Positions 29,887 to 38,693 of a DNA stretch of 64,000 nucleotides are shown piece by piece. Every line of letters starts with the position of its first letter. The stretch's first letter is position 1. The DNA lies in contig CABTWP010000004.1 of assembly GCA_902488525.1 (NCBI GenBank), positions 1 through 64,000 of the forward strand, read 5' to 3'. The position numbers and the translations under genes are program-made. The notes beneath the pieces were generated by a model. The model searched no databases and was not told where the DNA came from. It was given only the letters and a program-made list of their open reading frames with translations. This DNA is from an uncultured Collinsella sp. GTDB lineage: Bacteria; Actinomycetota; Coriobacteriia; Coriobacteriales; Coriobacteriaceae.

Positions 29887-29968
29887 GAACCCGGCACCAT
29901 TTGGGTAGCTTTGTGAGGCCTTAACCCAACACGGCCTCGCCCACTATATGGATCCATAAGGAGGAACC

Positions 29969-31246
29969 ATGTCCACTAAGTATGCAATCGTTGGCGGCAA
30001 GCTCATCGACGGTACCGGTGCCGAGCCGGTCGAGAATTCCCTCGTTCTCGTCGACGACAACGGCAAGATCGAGTACGCCGGTGCTATGCAGGACCTTCCC
30101 GAGGGCGTTGAGGTTATCGACGCCGCCGGCAAGACCGTCCTTCCTGGCCTGATCGACACCCATCTGCACTTCTCGGGCAACCTGACCGACGATGACACCG
30201 ATTGGGTTATGCAGCCGCTCCTCGAGAAGCAGGCCGTTGCCGTCAAGCAGGCCTACGACTGCCTCACCCACGGCCTCACCACTGTCTGCGAGATCGGCCG
30301 CTTTGGTATTCAGATCCGCGACTGCATCGACAAGGGCGTCTTTAAGGGCCCGCGCGTTCTGGCCACCGGCCTCGGCTTCTGCCGTGTTGCCGGTCACGGC
30401 GACTCCCACCACTGCACCCAGGAGCTCAACAAGGAATCCCACCCCTGGGGCGACCAGGTCGACGGTCCTTGGGATCTGCGCAAGGCCGTCCGTCGTCGCC
30501 TGCGCGAGAACCCCGATGCCATCAAGATCTGGGCCACCGGTGGCGGCATCTGGCGCTGGGATTCCGGTCGCGACCAGCACTATTGCTCCGAGGAGATCCA
30601 GGCCGTGGTCGAAGAGGCAAAGATGGTCGGCATCCCCGTGTGGAGCCACTGCTACAACAACCACGCCGCCGCCTATGATTCCGTCCGCTTTGGCTGCGAG
30701 CAGCTGATTCACGGCTTCGATATTGATGAGCGCACCATGGACCTCATGGCCGAGCAGGGTACCTTCTTCACCCCGACGATCGCCTTCCTGCCCACCTGGT
30801 ACGCCACCTATCCGCCCGTCTACGTCCCCGAGCTGCACGACAAGTACGAGGGCACCCTGGTCGAGAAGGAGCTGCAGCGCAACTACGACTGCCTGCGCGA
30901 GGCTAAGAAGCGCGGCGTCGTCATGACGATCGGCTCCGACTCCTTCTCCTTCGTCACCCCGTACGGCACCTGCTCCATCGAGGAGATGTACGAGTTCGTC
31001 GATAAGATCGGCTTCACCCCGGTCGAGACCATCACCTGCGCCACCCTCAACGGTGCCAAGATGTGCCACATCGAGGACGAGACCGGTTCCATCGAGGCCG
31101 GTAAGTGCGCCGACCTGCTGGTCGTCAACGGTGACGTCGCCGCCGACATCCACGTGCTCAACACCGACAACATGGACGTCATTATGAAGGACGGCTGGAT
31201 CGTCGAGGCTGGCACCTTTGGCGAGGCCAACAAATACAGCGCCTAA
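29969..31246 (+). CDS. Metal-dependent amidohydrolase (imidazolonepropionase/Xaa-Pro dipeptidase-like)
   Basis: Amidohydrolase-superfamily enzyme of 425 residues. Metal-site motifs in order: GLIDTHLHF (HxH on strand 1), IKIWATGGG (lysine position for carboxylation), VWSHCYN, LIHGFDI and IGSDSFSF (strand 8 Asp). The composite N- and C-terminal beta domain is present (AGKTVLPG; SIEAGKCADLLVVNGD). AAGGAGG precedes the ATG. Superfamily members of this shape cleave C-N bonds in cyclic amides or dipeptides. Strong codon bias suggests good expression. Exact substrate unknown. Confidence 0.88.
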   Translation: MSTKYAIVGGKLIDGTGAEPVENSLVLVDDNGKIEYAGAMQDLPEGVEVIDAAGKTVLPGLIDTHLHFSGNLTDDDTDWVMQPLLEKQAVAVKQAYDCLTHGLTTVCEIGRFGIQIRDCIDKGVFKGPRVLATGLGFCRVAGHGDSHHCTQELNKESHPWGDQVDGPWDLRKAVRRRLRENPDAIKIWATGGGIWRWDSGRDQHYCSEEIQAVVEEAKMVGIPVWSHCYNNHAAAYDSVRFGCEQLIHGFDIDERTMDLMAEQGTFFTPTIAFLPTWYATYPPVYVPELHDKYEGTLVEKELQRNYDCLREAKKRGVVMTIGSDSFSFVTPYGTCSIEEMYEFVDKIGFTPVETITCATLNGAKMCHIEDETGSIEAGKCADLLVVNGDVAADIHVLNTDNMDVIMKDGWIVEAGTFGEANKYSA

Positions 31247-31304
31247 GATACCGTTTGTCGATGGCTGGATGTAAAACACAGTTTTTGATTGCATAATGCA
31301 ATGG

Positions 31305-31331
31305 AGAGGGTCGCTTGCGGCCCTCTTTATT
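31305..31331 (+). terminator. Terminator after the amidohydrolase
   Basis: AGAGGG (31305-31310) pairs with CCCTCT (31321-31326), followed by a T-rich run. It lies 58 bases past the stop and argues that the following kinase gene starts downstream of it. Confidence 0.7.
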
Positions 31332-31358
31332 GCTATGGGGTACGTCAGTAAGAAGGGG

Positions 31359-32750
31359 ATGACGGTGGATCTCAATAGGCTGATTCTGGGCAAGAGTTAC
31401 AACTCTACTAAGGTCTTTCGTACGGCCCAGCATGTGGTTCAGGCCATCCTACTTGGTGTCGTCGTTCCGGCGCTTATCTTGCTGCTTATCTGGGATTTAA
31501 CCGATAACCCCAATCCCGTTCCAGGCGTTGTCGTCATTGCCGGCCTGGTCATGCTGTGCTTCTTCTTCTCGTATGTCTTTGTGGTCCCCGACGACCTCAC
31601 ATCGAGCGCAACCGACCGTACGCTCGCCATCGCATCAAAAATATTCGCCTATACGTCGCGCGGTCTTACGCCCGAAGCGGCCCTGGGTGCCTCTAAAATC
31701 ATCCTGTCCGAGACCATCGCCTCCGCCATCTGCTTTACCGATGGCAAACAGGTGTTGGCAAGCTGGGGCGAGGACTCGGCAAAGTGCCCTGCCGGAACCC
31801 CGGTAGTGCTCAAGACCACGCTCAACGTGATTGAGACGGGCGAGCAGAGCGTTTTTTCGCGTGACGCCTCCAGTGAGACGGGCGGTTATTTTCCCCGCCT
31901 GCGCGCCGGCATTGTCGCGCCGCTTACCGTGCGCGGGCATTGCGTGGGCACACTCGAGCTGTATTACCCGCGCCTGAGCAGCATCGATATGCGCCAGACG
32001 GCGCTTGCCTCGGGTTTCGCCGATCTCATTTCCACGCAGCTCGCGAGCTTTGAGCTCGAGCGCCAGGACGAGCTTACGGCCCGCGTGGAGCTGCGTGCCC
32101 TGCAGTCGCAGGTCGACCCGCATTTTCTGTTCAATACCATTAGCACGATCGTGTCGCTCGTTCGAACCGAGCCCGACAAGGCCAGGTCGCTGCTGATCGA
32201 CTTCTCCAACTATTATCGTCAGACGCTTTCTGACTCCGATACGCTCACCACGCTCGAACACGAGGTGGAACAGGGCACTCGTTATATCAATCTTATGCAG
32301 GCCCGGTATGGCGACGGCCGTCTGCGCGTTTCGGTCGACATCGACTTTGAGGTGCGCGATAGCCTGGTACCGCCGTTTATCTTGCAGCCGCTGCTCGAAA
32401 ACTGTATCAAGCATGCGCAGCGCGAGACTGAGCCGCTTTCTATTCGTGTTAGGGCTTTTGAGACCGATGACGGCTTGGAGATCATCGTCGAAGATGACGG
32501 CATCGGTATGAGCGAAGAAGTCTGTGCGCATCTGTTTGAGCAGCATCGCCGAGAGGAGCCCGAAAGCATTACCGCCGACGGCTCCGTCAAGCGAGGCTGC
32601 GGCCTGGCGCTCTTCAACGTGCTTCAGCGCATCCATTTCTTTTACGGAGAAGATTCTGGCATGCGTGTGAAGTCCCAGGAGGGCGTGGGAACGCAGGTCA
32701 TCGTTGAGTTGAACGGCGAGCCGCATGAGCCGGCGCCGCTAACGGTGTAG
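31359..32750 (+). CDS. LytS-type sensor histidine kinase, system 1
   Basis: Membrane sensor kinase of about 463 residues. The start is uncertain: the ATG at 31359 touches AAGAAGGGG, while a GTG at 31365 has better spacing. Longer frames would run through the preceding terminator. Two transmembrane helices (about 25-80) precede a GAF-like domain (about 95-220), the His_kinase domain with phospho-acceptor QVDPHFLFNTIS, and a HATPase_c domain (ILQPLLENCIKHA; EDDGIGMS). It is followed by its LytTR response regulator 39 bases downstream. Paralogous to the kinase at 37278-38621. Confidence 0.92.
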   Translation: MTVDLNRLILGKSYNSTKVFRTAQHVVQAILLGVVVPALILLLIWDLTDNPNPVPGVVVIAGLVMLCFFFSYVFVVPDDLTSSATDRTLAIASKIFAYTSRGLTPEAALGASKIILSETIASAICFTDGKQVLASWGEDSAKCPAGTPVVLKTTLNVIETGEQSVFSRDASSETGGYFPRLRAGIVAPLTVRGHCVGTLELYYPRLSSIDMRQTALASGFADLISTQLASFELERQDELTARVELRALQSQVDPHFLFNTISTIVSLVRTEPDKARSLLIDFSNYYRQTLSDSDTLTTLEHEVEQGTRYINLMQARYGDGRLRVSVDIDFEVRDSLVPPFILQPLLENCIKHAQRETEPLSIRVRAFETDDGLEIIVEDDGIGMSEEVCAHLFEQHRREEPESITADGSVKRGCGLALFNVLQRIHFFYGEDSGMRVKSQEGVGTQVIVELNGEPHEPAPLTV

Positions 32751-32789
32751 CACGCGGTTGGATTGAGAGAAAAAAGAGGGGAAGCGCAT

Positions 32790-33524
32790 ATGTCCGAAGG
32801 CTGGAACATCTTGGTGGTTGATGACGAGCCTCCAATTAGGGCTGAGCTACGTTATCTGTTGGAAAAGGATGCGCGTGTGGGCCAGATTGCCGAGGCGGGC
32901 AATGTCACCGAAGCCGTGGAGTCGATTCTGTCGAACAAGCCCGACGTGCTGTTTTTAGACATTACCATGCCCGGTCGCTCGGGAATTGAACTTGCCGAGA
33001 CGCTGCAGAACCTAAAGAGGCCGCCGGTCGTGGTGTTTGTGACGGCATTTGCCGAGTATGCGGCCGATGCCTATAACCTCGATGCCGTCGATTACATCGT
33101 CAAGCCGGTCGAGGACGCACGCCTGTCAAAGGCACTCGACAAGATCGAGACTGCCCTGGGCGCTCGCCGTGTCGTCCATGCTCCGCGCCAGCCTTTGCGC
33201 CTGACGGTAGATCGTGGGGGTAAAAAGGTGTTCATTCCCGTGGCGGATGTCTGCTACTTTGAGGCGCGCGCCGATTTTTGCAACGCCGTCTGCGCCGAGG
33301 GAACATACCTGATCAACGAGTCGATTTCCTCGCTCGAGCGGCGCTTGGCCTCCGAGGGCTTTATCCGTGTCCACCGCAGCTATCTGGTCAATTTGGAAGA
33401 CGTGCACAATGTCGAGATTGGCTCCACGGGGTTGATGGAGCTCAGGCTCGACCGCGTGAACTCGACGGTACCGGTGTCCCGTCGTCGTGCCGCCGAGGTC
33501 AAGTCGCACCTGGGGCTTGCGTAA
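32790..33524 (+). CDS. LytTR-family response regulator, system 1
   Basis: Response regulator of 244 residues from the ATG at 32790, preceded by GAGGGGAAG. The receiver domain has LVVDDE, the phospho-acceptor in VLFLDITMPGRSG, TAFAEYA and KPVED. The C-terminal LytTR DNA-binding domain (about 135-242) has VCYFEARADFCNAV and FIRVHRSYLVNLEDV. It pairs with the upstream kinase. LytTR regulators commonly control cell-surface, bacteriocin or pyruvate-uptake genes; the target here is not evident. Confidence 0.95.
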   Translation: MSEGWNILVVDDEPPIRAELRYLLEKDARVGQIAEAGNVTEAVESILSNKPDVLFLDITMPGRSGIELAETLQNLKRPPVVVFVTAFAEYAADAYNLDAVDYIVKPVEDARLSKALDKIETALGARRVVHAPRQPLRLTVDRGGKKVFIPVADVCYFEARADFCNAVCAEGTYLINESISSLERRLASEGFIRVHRSYLVNLEDVHNVEIGSTGLMELRLDRVNSTVPVSRRRAAEVKSHLGLA

Positions 33525-33557
33525 GAGGCTTGCGTGCCGTCGTTTACCATCGCAGGT

Positions 33558-33584
33558 TTGGCATGGGCGCGCGGTGGGCATAAT
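33558..33584 (+). promoter_or_regulatory. Candidate promoter of the phospholipase C-like gene
   Basis: TTGGCA at 33558-33563 and CATAAT at 33579-33584 with a 15-base spacer, 33 bases before the start codon. The spacer is shorter than ideal. Confidence 0.35.
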
Positions 33585-33616
33585 GGGTGGCATCGAATGA
33601 AATCGAAAGGATCATT

Positions 33617-34561
33617 ATGCCCGCGCTTATCACCCATCATCTGTTTGGCGAGGAAAGCATCGACCGTCTTCCGCAGGGCGTCATCACGTCCGATGAAGAG
33701 CGCATTGCCTTTATCTTGGGCAACCAAGGCCCCGACCCGTTTTTCTTTCACATTCTGACACCGCGTGTTTCCGACTGCATGCTGCTGGCGCAGGTCATGC
33801 ATCGGTCGCGCATGTCTCGCCAGTTCGCGTGCCTGCGCGACGGCGTGTCGCATCTGCTGCCGCGCGACGCCAGCTTGGGTCGCGCCTTTGCGCTGGGCCT
33901 GCTGTCTCATTATGTGCTCGACCGCAACGCCCACCCCTTTGTCTATGAGCAGCAGTTTGGCATCGTGGAGTCCGATTCAGAGCTTGAGGATTCGAGCAGT
34001 CAGGTCCATGCCGTGATCGAGAGCGACCTGGATGTGCTGATGCTGCAGCTTAAACGCGATGGCGCTACGGTTGACGATTACCCGCCGGCGGGCGAGATCG
34101 TCACCACCGATCGCATCAATCGCGTGGCCGGCGTGCTGATGAGCTATGTTGCCGGACGCGTGTACGGCATTGACATTCCGGCGGGGGAGTACGGTGCGGC
34201 CGTTGCCAATATGCAGCGACTTTACCGCGCGATTGAGCCGGCCGGCTCCGCAAAGACGCGCGCGATCTCGCTGGTTGAGGGCTTGGTGCACGACTACTCG
34301 CTGCTCGACGGCCTTGCCCATCGCGTGACGACGGAGCTGCCCGAGCGCACCGGTAACCTGGGTCACCTGACATGGAAGAACCCCTTTACCGACGAGGTCT
34401 CGAACGAGAGCTTCCCCGAGGTCTTTGACCGCGCGTTGGTCGATTACGAGTGCACGGTCGCCCGCTTTATCGAGACCGGTGACATGGATGCCGTGACCAG
34501 TCACGTCAACTACAGCGGTCGCGTGCTCAATGCCGATGAGGAGTTCGACCGCGAGGAATAG
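33617..34561 (+). CDS. Zinc-dependent phospholipase C family protein
   Basis: Protein of 314 residues from the ATG at 33617 (AAAGG upstream); it begins MPALITHHLFG, as family members do. The putative zinc ligands are the early HH pair and the SHYVLDRNAHPFVY motif (HxxxD...H). No signal peptide is seen, so it probably acts in the cytoplasm or at the inner face of the membrane; the true substrate of this bacterial group is not established. It sits between the response regulator and an MFS transporter as its own unit. Confidence 0.82.
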   Translation: MPALITHHLFGEESIDRLPQGVITSDEERIAFILGNQGPDPFFFHILTPRVSDCMLLAQVMHRSRMSRQFACLRDGVSHLLPRDASLGRAFALGLLSHYVLDRNAHPFVYEQQFGIVESDSELEDSSSQVHAVIESDLDVLMLQLKRDGATVDDYPPAGEIVTTDRINRVAGVLMSYVAGRVYGIDIPAGEYGAAVANMQRLYRAIEPAGSAKTRAISLVEGLVHDYSLLDGLAHRVTTELPERTGNLGHLTWKNPFTDEVSNESFPEVFDRALVDYECTVARFIETGDMDAVTSHVNYSGRVLNADEEFDREE

Positions 34562-34662
34562 GGCCCGTGCGTGCCCCTTTGCCGAATCCTTACCGGCGGT
34601 TCTGGACAATTGGGGTACGATGAACTAACTGCATATCGGGCGAATACGAAGGGTCCCTGTCC

Positions 34663-35922
34663 ATGAAATACACCAAGCTCGAGCGTAACTGGGTTATGTA
34701 TGATGTGGGCAATTCGGCCCTTGTGCTGCTCAATACCTCGGTGGTGCCCATTTACTTTAACGCCATCAATACCGGCGCTTCCTCGGCCGACCTGGTGGTC
34801 GCCTGGGGCAATGCGCAGACGATCGCCTCGCTGGTCATCGCCATGCTCATGCCCATTCTGGGCGCGCTTGCCGACTACGCCGGCAACAAGATCAAGTTCT
34901 TCTTGGGCTTCTTCCTCACGGGCCTGGTGCTTTGCCTGGCGCAGGCTATCCCAATGTCCGCCATGGCATTTTTGACCGTGTACGTGCTGTGCACCATCGG
35001 CCTTAACTCTTCTATGACGTTCTACGACGCCATGCTGCCCGACATTACCACCGACGAGCGCATGGACGCCGTGTCCAGCTCGGGCTATGCCTGGGGCTAT
35101 ATCGGTTCCACCGTGCCGTTCGTCATCTGCCTGGCGCTCATCATGGGCGGCCCCGCTCTTGGCGTCCCCACCATGCTGGCAACGCGTCTGTCGTTTATCA
35201 TCACTGGCGCCTGGTGGCTCATCTTTACTCTGCCGCTCATTCGCACCTATAAGCAAAAGTACGGTCGCGAGCGCGGTCCCGAGGACACCATCGGCCACAT
35301 CGTGGGCGGTGTGTTCTCCGAGGTCGGACACACCATGCGCGAGATCGCCCACAACAAGACCGTGCTGGTCTACATGGTCGCGTTCTTCTTCTACATCGAC
35401 GGCGTGCACACGGTCATTTCCATGGCAACCAGCTACGGCTCGGCTTTGGGCATCGATTCGACGCAGTTGGTGCTGGCGCTGCTCGTTACGCAGTTTGTTG
35501 CTTTTCCGTCTGCCATCATCTACGGCAAGCTCGCCGGCCGCGTGGGCACGCTCAACATGATCCTGGTGGCCGTCGCCGCCTACATGGGCATTGTGCTGTT
35601 TGCCGCGTTCTTCCTAAAGACCGCCTTCGAATTCTGGGTGCTTGCCATTATGGTCGGCCTGTTCCAGGGCGGCGTGCAGGCGCTCAGCCGTAGCTACTTT
35701 GGCCGCATTATCCCTAAGGAAAAATCCAACGAGTACTACGGCTTCTTTGACATCTTTGGTCGTTATGCAAGCGTCATGGGCACCTTCCTGGTGTCGGTCG
35801 TCACCTCGCTGACCGGCAACCCGTCGCTGGGCGTCCTTTCCATTGGTGTGCTGCTGGTCGTTGGTTTTATGCTGCTGGTCCGCCTGTCCCGCATGACTCG
35901 GGCGGCAGGGCATGCCGCATAG
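34663..35922 (+). CDS. MFS transporter, UMF1/Atg22-like
   Basis: Major facilitator of 419 residues with about twelve transmembrane segments. It starts KLERNWVMYDVGNSALVLL, the N-terminal motif of the UMF1 family related to vacuolar Atg22. Other family signs are the cytoplasmic loop GALADYAGNKIKFFLGF and PKEKSNEYYGFFDIFGRYASVMG. The SD is weak (GAAGGG, ten bases away). UMF1 proteins are predicted effluxers, possibly of amino acids, but substrates are mostly unknown. Confidence 0.92.
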   Translation: MKYTKLERNWVMYDVGNSALVLLNTSVVPIYFNAINTGASSADLVVAWGNAQTIASLVIAMLMPILGALADYAGNKIKFFLGFFLTGLVLCLAQAIPMSAMAFLTVYVLCTIGLNSSMTFYDAMLPDITTDERMDAVSSSGYAWGYIGSTVPFVICLALIMGGPALGVPTMLATRLSFIITGAWWLIFTLPLIRTYKQKYGRERGPEDTIGHIVGGVFSEVGHTMREIAHNKTVLVYMVAFFFYIDGVHTVISMATSYGSALGIDSTQLVLALLVTQFVAFPSAIIYGKLAGRVGTLNMILVAVAAYMGIVLFAAFFLKTAFEFWVLAIMVGLFQGGVQALSRSYFGRIIPKEKSNEYYGFFDIFGRYASVMGTFLVSVVTSLTGNPSLGVLSIGVLLVVGFMLLVRLSRMTRAAGHAA

Positions 35923-36014
35923 GAGCGAGCGGCTATTGTGCCTGTCCACGGTACTCTTTTGGGGTTATCCGCAATAAACATTGCGACTTGCGAGCAATGA
36001 TTTGCCCAAGTGGG

Positions 36015-36072
36015 TATGATGGAATCAGCTAGGTCGCGGGGCGTCGCCTGTGTTTGGCGGCGTCCCGTTTTT
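36015..36072 (+). promoter_or_regulatory. Promoter-like -10 plus terminator hairpin before the glycosyltransferase
   Basis: TATGAT at 36015-36020 is a possible -10. Seventeen bases on, CGGGGCGTCGCC (36037-36048) pairs with GGCGGCGTCCCG (36056-36067), with one G-T wobble, followed by TTTTT. The hairpin can be the terminator of the MFS gene or an attenuator in the leader of the glycosyltransferase operon, which starts 21 bases later. Confidence 0.6.
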
Positions 36073-36093
36073 GTGTTGCAGGGAGGGTAAGGC

Positions 36094-37281
36094 ATGAACG
36101 CCACAGTCGTGATTCCAACGTATTGGGCGGGCGATGACGCTTGCGCAAACGCCCCTGGCACTTATGACCATTCGACGCGACTCAACGCCGACAATTCCGA
36201 ACTCGACCGCTGCCTGGCCTCGCTTGAGCAGGTGCGTGACATCCCACGCATCATCCTTTTGGTGGTCTGTCCCGTTTCTGCCACAGCCGATGTGTCGCTG
36301 CGCGTGCACGAGATTGTCGACGCGCATCCCACGCTCAAGGTCACCGTTGTCACCAACACCCAGGCCTCGCGCATCGCAGACCGGGTTGCTCAGATCGCGC
36401 CCAAGGGTTCGGGCGAGTGCGTGAGCCTGCGAGGCTACGGTGCCATCCGCAACATGGGGCTAGCCTGTGCCGCTGTGCTGGGGCATGACGCGGTTATCTT
36501 TTTGGATGACGATGAGACTGTCATCGACGCCGACTTTATGAAGCGCGCGACCTATGCGTTGGGGCAGCAGACGCGTCAGGGCTTGCCGATCTTGGTCAAG
36601 AGCGGCTATTTCTACGATCGCGACGGCTCGCCGCTGGCTCCCACGGACAAGGCGGGTATCTGCCATCGTTGGTGGACCAAGCGCATCGAGTTCAACCGTT
36701 GGATGAAAAAGGCGCTCTCGGGCACCCGCATCTCGCGCTCCAACTACGTGTGCGGCGGCCTGATGGCCCTGCACGCCCGCGCCTTTACGCGTGTGGCCTT
36801 TGACCCGTTTATCACCCGCGGCGAGGACTTGGATTACCTCTTTAACATGCGCATGTTTGGCTACGACGTGTGGTTCGATAACGAGTGGACCGTGCGCCAT
36901 CTGCCTCCGGAGTCCGAAAAGCGCTCACCGCGCTTTATGCAGGATGTATACCGTTGGTACTACGAACGGGCCAAGTTGACATTCGCCGCGCATCAAAAGG
37001 AGCTCATTCCCGTTACGGCGGCATCGCTCATGCCCTACCCGGGCCCGTGGATTTCGCGCGAGCTCGACGACCGCGTGCGCAAGACCGCTATGGTCCGCAG
37101 CGTGTTTACCCGCGAGCATGAGGGCTACCTGCGCATCTGGCGCCATGGTATCGGCGAGGCAAAGGCCTATGCGCGCCAAAACGCTGCAAGCTACCTGCGT
37201 TTCCAGAGCTTTTGGCCCAAGATCATGGACGGGCTTTGGCGTGACGCACAACTGATCAGTATCCTGGAGGGGGCCGAATGA
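36094..37281 (+). CDS. Family 2-like glycosyltransferase
   Basis: Cytoplasmic GT-A-fold transferase of 395 residues. It starts ATVVIPTYW, has the metal/nucleotide motif FLDDDE (about 137-142), an acceptor-side motif TRGEDLDYLFNMRMFGYD and a basic C-terminal helical part. No transmembrane segment. SD AGGGAGGG. The stop overlaps the start of the second LytS kinase (ATGA), so the enzyme is co-translated with a sensor kinase. The sugar donor and acceptor are unknown; a cell-surface glycan role is inferred from the pairing. Confidence 0.88.
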   Translation: MNATVVIPTYWAGDDACANAPGTYDHSTRLNADNSELDRCLASLEQVRDIPRIILLVVCPVSATADVSLRVHEIVDAHPTLKVTVVTNTQASRIADRVAQIAPKGSGECVSLRGYGAIRNMGLACAAVLGHDAVIFLDDDETVIDADFMKRATYALGQQTRQGLPILVKSGYFYDRDGSPLAPTDKAGICHRWWTKRIEFNRWMKKALSGTRISRSNYVCGGLMALHARAFTRVAFDPFITRGEDLDYLFNMRMFGYDVWFDNEWTVRHLPPESEKRSPRFMQDVYRWYYERAKLTFAAHQKELIPVTAASLMPYPGPWISRELDDRVRKTAMVRSVFTREHEGYLRIWRHGIGEAKAYARQNAASYLRFQSFWPKIMDGLWRDAQLISILEGAE

Positions 37282-38621
37282 TCGACCGCCGCGCCCAGCG
37301 CGATAGTTCAATATCAATCTTTCGCATCATTGCCGTTGCCTGCGCCATTTGCGTGCTGGTGTACTTTATTTTTGCCTTGGTGACCGGTATCGAGCCGATC
37401 GCCACGGTGATTGCCTGCGCGCTGCTGTGCATCTTTCTGTGCATCTTTATCTTTTTGACGCTCAATCCCGATTCGGTGCGCTCCCAGTACACCGAGGAGA
37501 CGCTCTCGGTGGCCTCGGCCATGCTCGAGGACATTAAGGGCGGTCTGACGCAGGAGTCGGCGCGTTTGGTGTGCCGGCGCATTTTGCCCGAGACGCGCGC
37601 CATGACGGTGGCCATCACCGACGAGGACAACGTGCTTGCCTGCGCGGGAGAGTTTGAGGAAAAACTACTGCCAGATTCTCCCATCCACACGCTTGCCACA
37701 CGCTACGTTATCGAACATGGCATCGTGCAGTCGTTCAACCGTATGGTGGATGTCGTGGGCTCGGACGGCTCGCACAACCAAGTTCCCGCCGGCATTATCG
37801 CCCCCATCAAGGTGGGCGATCGTACCGTCGGCACGCTCAAGTTCTACTACAAGACCCCGCGCGCCGTCGACCGTACCCAGTACGCGCTTGCCTCGGGCTT
37901 TGCCGAGATCTTGTCCACGCAGCTCGCCATCCACGAGCTCGAGGTGCAAAAGGAACTCACGGCGCGCGCCGAGGTGCGTGCGCTGCAGGCGCAGATTAAC
38001 CCGCACTTCCTGTTCAACACGCTGAACACCATTGCATCGTTTACGCGCACCGACCCGCTGCGGGCCCGCGAACTGCTTCGTGAGTTCTCATCGTTCTATC
38101 GTGCCACGCTCGACAACTCGGGATCGCTTATTCCGGTCTCGCGCGAGGTCGCACAGACCAAGCGCTACCTTACCTTTGAGAAGGCCCGCTTTGGCGAGGA
38201 CCGCGTGCTTGCGACGTTCGATGTGTCCGAGGACGTGGAAGATACGCTGGTGCCGGCGTTCGTGATCCAGCCGATTGTCGAGAACGCCGTACGTCATGGT
38301 ATGGGCGATGACGACGCCCTGAGGATCGACGTGACCGTTCACCAAGACGGCGAGGATGCAATCTTGATTGCCGTGGCCGATAATGGCGTGGGCATGGATG
38401 AGGGTACCGCCGCCAGACTGTTTGACGAGCGTTCTGCCCGTCCCGACGCCAGCTCTCCCCAGGGTGGCGGCGCCGGTGTGGCCATGCACAATATTTCGGA
38501 GCGCATCCATCGCTTTTATGGGCCGCACTCCTATACGCGTGTCGAATCGGCGCCGGGCAAGGGCACCAAAGTGCTCCTTCATCTTGATTTGTCAGAGAGC
38601 ATCTTCGACATTCAAGAGTAA
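37278..38621 (+). CDS. LytS-type sensor histidine kinase, system 2
   Basis: Membrane sensor kinase of 447 residues, start ATG overlapping the glycosyltransferase stop by four bases. Two transmembrane helices (about 13-60) are followed by a GAF-like sensor (about 75-210), the phospho-acceptor motif QINPHFLFNTLNT and a HATPase_c domain (IQPIVENAVRHGMG; VADNGVGMDEG; GGGAGVAMHN). Clearly paralogous with the kinase at 31359-32750, including the GTLKFYY...ASGFAEILSTQLA segment. The cognate regulator is 72 bases downstream. Confidence 0.94.
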   Translation: MIDRRAQRDSSISIFRIIAVACAICVLVYFIFALVTGIEPIATVIACALLCIFLCIFIFLTLNPDSVRSQYTEETLSVASAMLEDIKGGLTQESARLVCRRILPETRAMTVAITDEDNVLACAGEFEEKLLPDSPIHTLATRYVIEHGIVQSFNRMVDVVGSDGSHNQVPAGIIAPIKVGDRTVGTLKFYYKTPRAVDRTQYALASGFAEILSTQLAIHELEVQKELTARAEVRALQAQINPHFLFNTLNTIASFTRTDPLRARELLREFSSFYRATLDNSGSLIPVSREVAQTKRYLTFEKARFGEDRVLATFDVSEDVEDTLVPAFVIQPIVENAVRHGMGDDDALRIDVTVHQDGEDAILIAVADNGVGMDEGTAARLFDERSARPDASSPQGGGAGVAMHNISERIHRFYGPHSYTRVESAPGKGTKVLLHLDLSESIFDIQE

Positions 38622-38693
38622 AATAAAAGGCTACGGGCTCAACGTCATGCGACGGATGCCCGGCGTAGTTAGTTGACGAAAGGTTTTATCCCT

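Noticed and set aside
31296..31358. Upstream start (31296) for the first LytS kinase
   Set aside because: That frame would be translated through the terminator hairpin of the amidohydrolase gene and adds residues with no match to the paralogous kinase.
29921..31393. Antisense open frame of 490 codons opposite the amidohydrolase
   Set aside because: Leu/Val/Gly/Asp-rich shadow with no start signal; the sense gene has metal-site motifs and a Shine-Dalgarno.
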